NCBI GenBank assembly: GCA_051967755.1
Contig: JBQDYD010000003.1
Span: forward strand, 62,001 to 126,000
Origin: UBA1672 sp051967755
Lineage (GTDB): Bacteria > Pseudomonadota > Alphaproteobacteria > Micavibrionales > Micavibrionaceae
DNA length: 64,000 nt
Direction: 5' to 3'
The translations under genes were made by a program, and so were the position numbers. The notes under the pieces are model-generated. The model was given only the letters and a program-made list of their open reading frames with translations. It did no database searches and had not been told where the DNA came from. This document shows, piece by piece, positions 1 to 7,712 of the stretch. The first letter of the stretch is position 1; each line of letters starts with the position of its first letter.

Positions 1-153
1 TGCCGCCGCCATCTTGGGCACTTTTTTCCCACCTTCAGATTCCTTAAGGGCGACGGCGGTTTTCTTTTTTGGGATTTTCCTTATATTTGAATGGGTTAGG
101 GCGTTTTTGTCGTCCTTATCAAAGCCATCATCAAATCCGTCGCTCATTGGCAT
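1..153 (-). CDS. FlhB C-terminal-like protein, partial (start only)
   Basis: This minus-strand reading frame runs open from ATG at 153 (alternative ATG at 147) to the window edge, so only about 51 residues are visible. After an acidic Asp/Phe-rich start it reads PKKKTAVALKES and then KVPKMAAA. This resembles the C-terminal cytoplasmic domain of FlhB, where the segment after the NPTH site carries a similar ALKY..AP.VVAKG pattern. Small stand-alone FlhB-C homologues are known next to flagellar genes. Here it is divergent from flgB, which supports a flagellar export role. The NPTH autocleavage motif is not seen in the visible part. The family call rests on a short match. Confidence 0.6.
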   Translation of the reverse strand, partial: MPMSDGFDDGFDKDDKNALTHSNIRKIPKKKTAVALKESEGGKKVPKMAAA

Positions 154-163
154 AATTCCTGCA
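148..163 (+). promoter_or_regulatory. candidate sigma-54 promoter of flgB-flgC-fliE
   Basis: The stretch TGGCATAATTCCTGCA matches the -24/-12 consensus TGGCACG-N4-TTGCW at the TGGCA and TGC blocks. The GG and GC elements are 12 bases apart, as required. It lies 39 bases upstream of the flgB start, and flagellar class genes in alphaproteobacteria are often RpoN-dependent. It overlaps the start codon of the divergent FlhB-C-like gene. Confidence 0.5.
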
Positions 164-201
164 TTACTGATTATGGAAGTAATTATACAAGGTTAGAAAC
201 C

Positions 202-618
202 ATGACGATACAGGATATAGGTCTTTTTCAGGCAATTTCGGCGAAGATGGATTATTTGAACCAGCGCCAGAGCCTTATTGCGCAAAATGTTGCCAATGCG
301 GATACGCCGGGATATCGCCCGAAAGACTTAGTCGCAGTAGATTTTAAGGATATGCTGGAGAAAAAAGCAACAGGCACGGCGCATAAGGTCGGCGTTGCAA
401 CAACAGATGCACAGCATATCGGTTTGGCCAATGATAGTGTCACGGCGAATGCCCGTAAATCACGTGATACATATGAAGTTGCCCCTGCAGGAAACGCGGT
501 AATCATGGAAGAGCAACTGATGCACGCAGGGCAAAATTCAATGGATTATAATTTGATGGTGAATGTCTACCAAAAGCAAATGGGGCTATTCCGTATTGCA
601 CTTGGTTCAGGACAATAG
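202..618 (+). CDS. flgB: flagellar basal-body rod protein FlgB
   Basis: FlgB is a proximal rod subunit that links the MS ring and export gate to the rest of the flagellar rod. The 138-residue protein has the N-terminal rod/hook family signature with the conserved ANADTPGYRPKD segment (residues about 32-43). It also has a C-terminal amphipathic helix, MVNVYQKQMGLFRIALG, typical of the family. It is the first gene of flgB-flgC-fliE, with 22 bases to flgC, and probably uses the sigma-54-like promoter at 148-163. Confidence 0.97.
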   Translation: MTIQDIGLFQAISAKMDYLNQRQSLIAQNVANADTPGYRPKDLVAVDFKDMLEKKATGTAHKVGVATTDAQHIGLANDSVTANARKSRDTYEVAPAGNAVIMEEQLMHAGQNSMDYNLMVNVYQKQMGLFRIALGSGQ

Positions 619-640
619 AATTAGGATAAGGAGTTAGAAC

Positions 641-1060
641 ATGGGCGGCGATATAGTTGATGCATTAATGATTTCGGCAAGCGGTATGCGCGCACAAGGG
701 ACGCGTATTCGTGTGATTTCGGAGAACCTCGCAAACTCTGAAACAACGGGCTTAACCCCCGGCGCAGATCCATACAGACGTCAAACGATTAGTTTCGCAA
801 ATGAGCTTAACCGCGAAATGGGCGTTCGTATGGTTGAGGTTGATGATATCGGTGAAGATATGGAATCGCCTTTTACCCTTGAATTTAAGCCCGACCACCC
901 CGCCGCCAACGAAGAGGGCTATGTGAAAATGCCAAACGTGAATAGCCTGTTAGAAGTTATGGACGCCCGCGAGGCGCAGCGCTCATACGAGGCGAATTTG
1001 GGAATGATCGAACAATCACGTGCGATGATTTCCCGTACGATTGATTTGCTTCGTGGCTAA
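641..1060 (+). CDS. flgC: flagellar basal-body rod protein FlgC
   Basis: FlgC is a proximal rod protein assembled with FlgB, FlgF and FliE. The 139-residue product has the family N-terminus ALMISASGMRAQGTRIRVIS followed by ENLANSETTG. Its C-terminus YEANLGMIEQSRAMISRTID matches the conserved rod-protein helix. GGAG lies just upstream of the start at 641 and the gene sits between flgB and fliE. Confidence 0.97.
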   Translation: MGGDIVDALMISASGMRAQGTRIRVISENLANSETTGLTPGADPYRRQTISFANELNREMGVRMVEVDDIGEDMESPFTLEFKPDHPAANEEGYVKMPNVNSLLEVMDAREAQRSYEANLGMIEQSRAMISRTIDLLRG

Positions 1061-1100
1061 AACGGCAGTAGACTATTAGAGTAGAAAAGGAGTTCCGATC

Positions 1101-1442
1101 ATGGGATTTAACGGTATCAATCCAAACGCAGCGGCCAGCGCCTATATCAATTCGCAGAAAATAGGCGGTGCAGGTGAAATCGGTAATACGATTTCAGGCA
1201 CGAATGCCGCGGCAGATAATGACGGCGTTAGCTTTTCTGAATTCCTGAAAGATAGCGTTGAGCAATCTATCGACACGATGAAAGGCGGCGAAGACATGGC
1301 CGCCAAGGCCGTTACGGGAGAGGCGGATTTAACCGACGTCGTTCAAGCGATCAGCTCGGCGGAGCTAACCCTACAAACTGTTGTCTCTGTACGTGATCGT
1401 ATGATCTCCGCGTATCAAGAAATAATGCGTATGCCGATTTAA
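1101..1442 (+). CDS. fliE: flagellar hook-basal body protein FliE
   Basis: FliE joins the MS ring/export gate to the rod. The 113-residue protein has a low-complexity N-terminus and the typical C-terminal segment DLTDVVQAISSAELTLQ, followed by VVSVRDRMISAYQEIMRMPI. The start at 1101 has GGAG about 10 bases upstream. It ends the flgBC-fliE operon. A downstream stretch with a weak 5-bp inverted repeat (TGTAG/CTACA, near 1483) is not a convincing terminator. Confidence 0.95.
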   Translation: MGFNGINPNAAASAYINSQKIGGAGEIGNTISGTNAAADNDGVSFSEFLKDSVEQSIDTMKGGEDMAAKAVTGEADLTDVVQAISSAELTLQTVVSVRDRMISAYQEIMRMPI

Positions 1443-1555
1443 CGGCGCGTTCGTTTCACCAGAAATACGTTACTTCGTCACTTATGTAGCTTTACTACAC
1501 GTCGTTCCTTGAGTCTGTTTCAAGCATAATGCCTTTACTTTTTTTGCAGATGCAA

Positions 1556-1810
1556 TCACTGCGCTGACATGTGATCTTTGGGGGCTATTTTGTTTTGATA
1601 CTCTGTCGATGTGTTTTCTGTATCTTCTTTGGTGCTTTTAATGAGCTGTACTGTTCCACCTCTAGATAAGCTGTTCTTTTGTTCGTAATTATCAATCTTA
1701 TTTAGTAGAGGATCCAGGCCAAAAAATATGAATGTGCAGAATATTAAAAGTGCGAAAATAATATAGCTCAAGATTTTTCTTGTTTTGGAGATCGCTTGCT
1801 TCTTAGTCAT
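1556..1810 (-). CDS. small single-pass membrane protein, unknown
   Basis: An 84-residue protein with a basic N-terminus, one hydrophobic helix at about residues 13-33 (ILSYIIFALLIFCTFIFFGL) and a polar C-terminal tail. I do not recognise a family. It starts only 4 bases after the symporter stop, and GGAG at the end of that gene serves as its ribosome binding site. This argues for translational coupling and for a real gene. A role as accessory to the symporter is inference. Confidence 0.55.
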   Translation of the reverse strand: MTKKQAISKTRKILSYIIFALLIFCTFIFFGLDPLLNKIDNYEQKNSLSRGGTVQLIKSTKEDTENTSTEYQNKIAPKDHMSAQ

Positions 1811-1814
1811 ATAA

Positions 1815-3257
1815 TCACTCCGCTGCGACGTGGTCAGGGGATTGTGTGCGGCTTTTTCGCTCTAACGGATATCCGATGGCAAAGACTGTAAATGCCACGC
1901 CCATAGACGGAACGATGCTGAGCAGGGTTTTATTCAAAACCAGACCATGCTGCCAGAACGCGTACATCGCAAATCCTGAAATCATCATGGTGATCACCAA
2001 TCTCTGAGACGGACGAAAACCGAGGAGTTGGACGATGATCGCGGGGGTGAGCGCAGCGGCCATATAGCCCCACGCCAGCACGATGAGCGGTAAGACTTGT
2101 TTTCCTGCAATCAATGCAATGGTCACAATCAGTAAAATAACAAAGATTGTTCCCAAACGCGCAAACGCATAAGAGTCACGCCATTTCGGCAGGACATTTT
2201 GCGTGAGAGAAGATGACGCGGCCAGCAACAATGAGTCTGCCGTCGACATTGTGGAGGAGAATAGCCCTGCAATGAGCAGTCCCACCAGAACAGGCGGCAG
2301 AAGATCCTGCCATAGAAGGGGGATCGAAAGCTCCGCATCAAAGGTGACGCCCTCGGTTGAGGGGATCAAAACACGTGCGACCATACCACTAAGGCATGAC
2401 AGCATCAAAACTATCCAGCGCCATGAGAGGTAAATACGGCGCGCCGTCAGCAGGTCTTTATCAGAGCGCGCAACCATATGCCGTACCATTAATTGCGGCT
2501 GGCCTAAAATGCCCATGCCGAAGCAAATCCATGCGAAAACCAAGCTGATAAAAGATAATTGAAATGGGTTTATCAGGTTCGGGTCAATCGCATGCAGCGC
2601 GCTCCATAATGCACCAAACCCGCCGATTTTATAGAGTGCGGCGGCGATTAAAACGATTAAGGATACCATGATTAAAATCGCCTGAACCGCATCCGTCCAG
2701 ATAGAGGCGCGAATACCGCCCGACCAACAATAAGCAAGGAGAACAAGCGCCCCTAAAATAATGAAATAGGTGTAGTCCCAGTCAAAAAGCGTCTCCCCGA
2801 TTTTTGCCCCAGCAACCAGTTGCGCCGCGCAATAGGTTCCCAAAAAAACGATCGTGAGGAGGGCGGCGATGAGTGTAACGATCGGTTGGTCTTTATTGCC
2901 CAGTTTCCCAATCAGCGAGGGATAGGTGTGGGCTTGGCGTTCCGTTGCTCTTTGGCGGATTTTATTGCCTGAGAGAATCCACCCGATGTGATCACCAATT
3001 GTTAATGCACCAACGACAAAAACCGCCTTTATCCCCGTACTGTACGCCAGACCTGCAAAGCCGATAAAGGTTGCGCCGCTTGATATGGTTGCGCCGAATG
3101 ATAACGCAACCAGCCAAGCAGGGATATCACGGCTGGCGAGGAAATAATCATCAATTGTATTTCTGCGCCACAGAGCCGAGGCCACGCCAACCCCGGTGAA
3201 AAGTACGAAGAAAAACAAAAAACTTACGAGCATCATGGTTAAAGCCGCCCTGTTCAA
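1815..3257 (-). CDS. sodium:solute symporter (SSF family)
   Basis: A 480-residue polytopic inner-membrane protein with about 13 hydrophobic segments. The N-terminal region contains ASRDIPAWLVALSFGATISS and GATFIGFAGLAYSTG, which match the conserved core helix of the PutP/PanF-type family (Na+-coupled uptake of amino acids, vitamins or organic acids). ADSLLLAASSSLTQNVLP later in the protein matches the S(A)xxDxxLLxxSS sodium-site helix. The substrate cannot be read from sequence. It lies between fliE and fliQ on the opposite strand, splitting the flagellar cluster. A second possible start is at 3236. Confidence 0.85.
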   Translation of the reverse strand: MNRAALTMMLVSFLFFFVLFTGVGVASALWRRNTIDDYFLASRDIPAWLVALSFGATISSGATFIGFAGLAYSTGIKAVFVVGALTIGDHIGWILSGNKIRQRATERQAHTYPSLIGKLGNKDQPIVTLIAALLTIVFLGTYCAAQLVAGAKIGETLFDWDYTYFIILGALVLLAYCWSGGIRASIWTDAVQAILIMVSLIVLIAAALYKIGGFGALWSALHAIDPNLINPFQLSFISLVFAWICFGMGILGQPQLMVRHMVARSDKDLLTARRIYLSWRWIVLMLSCLSGMVARVLIPSTEGVTFDAELSIPLLWQDLLPPVLVGLLIAGLFSSTMSTADSLLLAASSSLTQNVLPKWRDSYAFARLGTIFVILLIVTIALIAGKQVLPLIVLAWGYMAAALTPAIIVQLLGFRPSQRLVITMMISGFAMYAFWQHGLVLNKTLLSIVPSMGVAFTVFAIGYPLERKSRTQSPDHVAAE

Positions 3258-3394
3258 AAATCTTATAATTGTTTGATTAAGGTAATATTTTTATCAGTGT
3301 TCATGGCATAGGGCAATTTTTTTCATGTGGTTTACTTTGTGAATTCCTTTGATTGCGGTTTGTTACAGCTTAGGGATTTGATAGGCTTAATGCT

Positions 3395-3661
3395 ATGAAT
3401 GAGACAGAAGTCATTGATGTTGCCCGCGAAGCGTTGTTGATTACCATACAAATCAGCTTGCCTGTTTTGCTGGTTGGGCTTGTTGTCGGTGTGGCCATTG
3501 CCTTGGTTCAGGCATTAACGCAAATTCAAGAGATAACATTGGTATTTGTTCCGAAGATCGTTGCGATTTTTCTGTCTATGTTCTTCTTTCTTCCTTGGAT
3601 GATGAATGTGCTTGTCGTGTTTATGGAGACGCTGTCTGACCGTATGATCGGCGGAGGGTAG
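3395..3661 (+). CDS. fliQ: flagellar export gate protein FliQ
   Basis: FliQ is a two-helix membrane subunit of the FliPQR export gate of the flagellar type III secretion system. The 88-residue length and the two hydrophobic segments match the family, as do the motifs ALLITIQISLPVLLVGLVVG and ALTQIQEITLVFVPKI. It is 3 bases from fliR, with flhB next, the common fliQ-fliR-flhB order. No clear sigma-54 or CtrA site was found upstream. Confidence 0.96.
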   Translation: MNETEVIDVAREALLITIQISLPVLLVGLVVGVAIALVQALTQIQEITLVFVPKIVAIFLSMFFFLPWMMNVLVVFMETLSDRMIGGG

Positions 3662-3664
3662 GGC

Positions 3665-4444
3665 ATGCAGGGCGCACTGGAAGCCTTTTTGGTTAGTGGC
3701 GTTTTGGCTTTTATGCTGACTTTTACGCGCATTGGGACGGCAATTATTATTATGCCTGGTTTGGGGGATTCCTTCGTATCAACACGGGTTCGCCTGCATA
3801 TGACGCTGGCGATATCGTTTGTGTTGTTTCCGTTTCTTTTACCGCATATGCCGTCGCCGTTACCAACCACGTTTGCTCTTGTGAGTTTAATCGCGATGGA
3901 GCTTGTGATTGGTTTGTTGATTGGTACCGTAGCACGGATTTTTATGACGGCGCTTGATACTGCCGGGATGGTTATATCCTCACAATCCGGTCTGGCGAAT
4001 GCACAGGTTTTTAACCCGACTTTAGCGGCGCAAGGTTCTTTGATCGGGGCGTTTTTATCAATGACCGGTGCTGTTTTAATTTTTGCAACGAATCTGCATC
4101 ACTTGTTGCTGACCGGTCTGGTAGAGAGTTATCAGATGTTTCCGCTGGGGGCTGTGCCTGATGCAGGCTCCATGGCGGAGCTGATTACAAAGGCGGTGTC
4201 TGCCAGTTTTATGATCGGTGCGAAATTGGCAATCCCCTTTATTGTTGTCACGTTGTTGATTTATGTTGGTATGGGGGTTTTGACGCGCCTTATGCCGCAG
4301 GTTCAGGTATTTTTGGTGGTGTTGCCATTGCAAATTCTGATGGCAATAATTTTATTGTCTTTGGTTGCTGCGGCGTTGTTCCATCACTGGCTAACGCATT
4401 ATGAGTCGGCAATCTTTTTCTTCTTCTCTAACGGTGGTGGTTAG
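3665..4444 (+). CDS. fliR: flagellar export gate protein FliR
   Basis: FliR is the polytopic gate subunit that forms the helical export pore with FliP and FliQ. The 259-residue protein has about six membrane segments and the conserved FTRIGTAIIIMPGLG near the N-terminus. SGLANAQVFNPTL in the middle corresponds to the FliR GxS/xxNP region. It lies between fliQ and flhB, 3 and 32 bases away. Confidence 0.95.
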   Translation: MQGALEAFLVSGVLAFMLTFTRIGTAIIIMPGLGDSFVSTRVRLHMTLAISFVLFPFLLPHMPSPLPTTFALVSLIAMELVIGLLIGTVARIFMTALDTAGMVISSQSGLANAQVFNPTLAAQGSLIGAFLSMTGAVLIFATNLHHLLLTGLVESYQMFPLGAVPDAGSMAELITKAVSASFMIGAKLAIPFIVVTLLIYVGMGVLTRLMPQVQVFLVVLPLQILMAIILLSLVAAALFHHWLTHYESAIFFFFSNGGG

Positions 4445-4476
4445 ACGAAATAAACCCTTTTGAGGTATAATCAACC

Positions 4477-5553
4477 ATGGCTGAAGACGACCAAACGGAT
4501 GATTCCCAGAAAACCGAAGACCCCACCCCCAAAAAGCTGGAGGAGGCGCGAAAACGCGGGCAAGTGGCGCTGTCGCGTGAGGTTAATAATTGGGTGATGC
4601 TTTGTGCGGCGACGATTTTAATCATCGCTTTGTCCGGTACTATGCTTAATGATTTAAAAAACATGATGCGTGTGTTTATTGAGCATGCACATGATTTGCC
4701 CCGCGTGCCGGGGGGCATGGAAATAATTCTTGGCGGTACATTAATCAAAACAATGAAGATATTGATGTTGCCGTTCTTGTTCCTGTTTGTAGCAGCCTTC
4801 TTTGCACCTTTTTTACAAATCGGGCCTTTATTCGCACCCGAAGTCATTAAGCCTGACATCAGCAAAATCTCGATTATGAAAGGTTTTAAGCGCCTGTTTT
4901 CTATGCGCTCTATTGTTGAGTTCGTAAAAGGAATTTTGAAAATTACGATTATCGGGGCAATCGCGACGATAATAATCTACCCGTATTTTGGCAGTTTAGA
5001 GCATATGATTGATATGCCGGTGCTGATGGTTATGGAGGAGCTGCATTTTTTGGTTGTTCGCATGATGATCGGTATTTTGGTTGTGTTGGCCATTATCGCA
5101 GGTTTGGACCTGATCTATCAGCGTTTTGAATATAATAAAAAAATGCGCATGAGCCGTCAGGAAATTAAAGATGAATATAAGCAGTCCGAGGGTGACCCGC
5201 ATGTGAAGGGCAAGCTGCGCCAGTTAAGAGCAGAACGCGCGCGTCAACGCATGATGCAGGCTGTGCCCGACGCCGATGTGGTGATCACCAACCCGACTCA
5301 CTATTCAATAGCGTTAAAATATAATCCTGATGAGAGCCCCGCGCCGATTGTGATTGCAAAGGGATTGGATGAGGTCGCATTGCGTATTCGTGAGCTTGCG
5401 AAGGAAAATGACATCGTGTTGTACGAGAATAAGCCACTTGCACGCGCGCTGTATGATACTGTTGAAATCGATGAAATGATCCCGACTGAACATTTCAAAG
5501 CAGTGGCGGAAATTATTTCCTATGTTTTCAAGTTAAAAGGAAAGCTGAATTAA
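4477..5553 (+). CDS. flhB: flagellar export apparatus switch protein FlhB
   Basis: FlhB combines a four-helix membrane domain with a cytoplasmic domain that switches export from rod/hook to filament substrates. The 358-residue protein begins with the typical KTEDPTPKKLEEARKRGQV. It has about four hydrophobic helices between residues 30 and 215. The autocleavage motif NPTH is at residues 272-275, followed by ALKYNPDESPAPIVIAKG. All key features are intact. It is the last gene of fliQ-fliR-flhB. Confidence 0.97.
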   Translation: MAEDDQTDDSQKTEDPTPKKLEEARKRGQVALSREVNNWVMLCAATILIIALSGTMLNDLKNMMRVFIEHAHDLPRVPGGMEIILGGTLIKTMKILMLPFLFLFVAAFFAPFLQIGPLFAPEVIKPDISKISIMKGFKRLFSMRSIVEFVKGILKITIIGAIATIIIYPYFGSLEHMIDMPVLMVMEELHFLVVRMMIGILVVLAIIAGLDLIYQRFEYNKKMRMSRQEIKDEYKQSEGDPHVKGKLRQLRAERARQRMMQAVPDADVVITNPTHYSIALKYNPDESPAPIVIAKGLDEVALRIRELAKENDIVLYENKPLARALYDTVEIDEMIPTEHFKAVAEIISYVFKLKGKLN

Positions 5554-5559
5554 ACGGTC

Positions 5560-5829
5560 TTATTTGCTCTCATCATATTCTGAAAGTTCTGCAAGTTCTT
5601 TGCGTAAATGGGCCTTTCGAATACGTTTTTTCAGGGCGCGCTCCTCTTTATCATGTCTTCGCATTGCGATAATGGATAGGACGGGGGGAATCCAGAATAA
5701 TAAAACCATATATTGCTCTGTCCCGTATGCCTCCAGGCTGATGATGAAAATGACAGCCATAAGAATAAGGTTTGATAAAACAGCGAGCACATGAATGACG
5801 CACCCTGTATTGAGACATTTTCTGAACAT
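5560..5829 (-). CDS. small membrane protein, unknown
   Basis: An 89-residue protein with two hydrophobic segments (residues about 11-33 and 40-55). These are followed by a highly charged tail, MRRHDKEERALKKRIRKAHL, which suggests a cytoplasmic helix. A purine-rich AGGAAAGAAG precedes the ATG at 5829. It converges on flhB with 6 bases between stops. I do not recognise a family. Confidence 0.55.
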   Translation of the reverse strand: MFRKCLNTGCVIHVLAVLSNLILMAVIFIISLEAYGTEQYMVLLFWIPPVLSIIAMRRHDKEERALKKRIRKAHLRKELAELSEYDESK

Positions 5830-5913
5830 AAAGCTTCTTTCCTGTTTGCCCCTTAGGGGATGTTAGGATACCTTATCGTATTATCTGCGGATTTAAAATA
5901 AGAGGAATGTTTC

Positions 5914-7617
5914 ATGCGTCGTTTTTTTGCGAATAGTTCATTGGTTTGTATGGCTTTGGTCACTGTTTCACCTGCCATGGCTAAAGATATCGATGTGATG
6001 AGTAAAGTTTCTGCCGCAACAGTTTATAATGACCGTGCGGCACTAACCAGAAGCGCAAAGATAGAGATCCCTGCGGGTGAACATAACCTGGTTTTTAAAG
6101 GCTTGCCTGTCAATTTATACACGCATTCCCTACGCGTAGAGGGGAGCTCTAAGGCAGATGTGATGTTTGGTGCGCTGAGTCATAAGCGCGCAACGTTTGA
6201 GGATTATGTTGTCCCGAAAGAGCGCGAGCTTAATCAGAAAATTGAAGAATTGCAGGATGGGAATAAGGTTCTGAAAGCAGAGAAAGCCGCGCTGAAAACT
6301 GCAAAAACATTCTTGGAAAATTTAGGGAAAGAAGCCGTCTTACGCGAAAATGAAAATATCGCAAAAATAGACCTAAACCCAGATTCATGGGGGGCGGCGG
6401 CAGATAGTCTTGCCTCTAAGGTTTCGGAAAATATGAAACAAAGTCTGGCGCTTGATATTAAAATTCGTGAGACAAATGAGAAAATTCAAAAAATTCAAAC
6501 AGAACTTAAGCAACTGCGTACAGGGCAAAAGCAAAGTTATGACGTGATTGTTCCTTTTGAATCAGATAAGCCAACGACTTTGAATATCGATCTCAGTTAT
6601 CAGGTTCCGGGTGCCAGTTGGCAACCCATTTATGATGCGCGTTTGAATGTGAAAACAGGGGAAATGGAATTGATCCAATATGGCTCTGTTTGGCAACGTA
6701 CAGGTGAAAGTTGGGAGGACATAAACTTAACGCTCTCGACCGCACAGCCAAGCCGCGGGTCAGGCCTGCCTGATTTGAACCCAAACTGGCTCTCCATATA
6801 TACACCGCATCGCGCGCAATCGCGCAGTATGTTTGGCGGCGCATCGAACGAGATGGCAACGCTTTCTGCTATGCCGGCACCCGGCACAGATGAAGAAGTC
6901 GCCCCCGCATATATAGGCGCAGTTGAAGAACAAAAAGCAGCGAGCTTGGACCGTGTAGTTGCAGTAAAAACAGCGAATATTAATACCGAGGGTTTTGTCG
7001 GGGAATACGTCATAACAGGCCCGTCAACTGTGGCCTCTGACGGGTCAAAAGCAAAGCAATTAATCGGGTCATTTGAAACAGAAAATAAAGTCGTGGTGCA
7101 GGTAAAACCCCAATTAAGCACAGATGCATATTTGGTTGTGAATGCAACATTGAAAGGCGAGGCACTTGTTTTGCCCGGGCAGGTTAGTTTGTTCCGTGAT
7201 GGCGCGTATATCGGGCAAAGTTACATGAAGATGCTACGCCCGGATGATGAAACCGAACTGGCCTTTGGTATTGATGATAATGTGACAGTGAAACGTAACA
7301 CCGTGAAAGATGAACGTAGCGAGGCGGGCATGATTACGAAGGATAGCGTTATAGAGCGTCATTATGTGACAGAGATCCAAAACTTGCATAAAACGCCTGT
7401 TGATATCGCTGTGCTTGAAGCTATACCCTCATCAAAAGATGAGCGTATTAATATTGAGATTTTATCAGAGCAAACAACGCCCGGTTATAAAACTGACTTG
7501 AATAACATAAAGGGCGTTACGCGTTGGATGACAACGTTGCAACCAAAGCAGCAATCTACGGTTAAGCTCGGCTGGAAGGTCAGTTGGCCGAAAGGGGATA
7601 ATATCTCGGGATTATAA
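5914..7617 (+). CDS. DUF4139 / MuiA-family protein, secreted
   Basis: A 567-residue protein with a signal peptide (residues 1-23, ending SPAMA). An N-terminal DUF4140-like segment (VYNDRAALTRSAKIEIPAGEH) is followed by a coiled coil at about 90-210. A C-terminal DUF4139 domain contains SYQVPGASWQPIYDARLN and ESWEDINLTLSTAQPSRG. This is the layout of the mucoidy inhibitor MuiA family, whose biochemical function is not established; location is probably periplasmic. It stands alone between flhB and cckA. AGAGGAAT lies upstream of the ATG. Confidence 0.85.
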   Translation: MRRFFANSSLVCMALVTVSPAMAKDIDVMSKVSAATVYNDRAALTRSAKIEIPAGEHNLVFKGLPVNLYTHSLRVEGSSKADVMFGALSHKRATFEDYVVPKERELNQKIEELQDGNKVLKAEKAALKTAKTFLENLGKEAVLRENENIAKIDLNPDSWGAAADSLASKVSENMKQSLALDIKIRETNEKIQKIQTELKQLRTGQKQSYDVIVPFESDKPTTLNIDLSYQVPGASWQPIYDARLNVKTGEMELIQYGSVWQRTGESWEDINLTLSTAQPSRGSGLPDLNPNWLSIYTPHRAQSRSMFGGASNEMATLSAMPAPGTDEEVAPAYIGAVEEQKAASLDRVVAVKTANINTEGFVGEYVITGPSTVASDGSKAKQLIGSFETENKVVVQVKPQLSTDAYLVVNATLKGEALVLPGQVSLFRDGAYIGQSYMKMLRPDDETELAFGIDDNVTVKRNTVKDERSEAGMITKDSVIERHYVTEIQNLHKTPVDIAVLEAIPSSKDERINIEILSEQTTPGYKTDLNNIKGVTRWMTTLQPKQQSTVKLGWKVSWPKGDNISGL

Positions 7618-7712
7618 AAAATTCCCGAATATATTCTAAAAAACGTGTATACTGCGCAGGATGTGTATCACCTTGCCCGGTTTGGTGGGCTATGCCATGA
7701 TTTTATGGAACT

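Noticed and set aside
1443..1555. Possible terminator or repeat after fliE
   Set aside because: Only a 5-bp stem (TGTAG/CTACA) without a T run was seen.
3258..3394. CtrA (TTAA-N7-TTAA) or sigma-54 site before fliQ
   Set aside because: The closest match has TTAA followed by TTTT at the second half, and no GG/GC pair with the required spacing was found.
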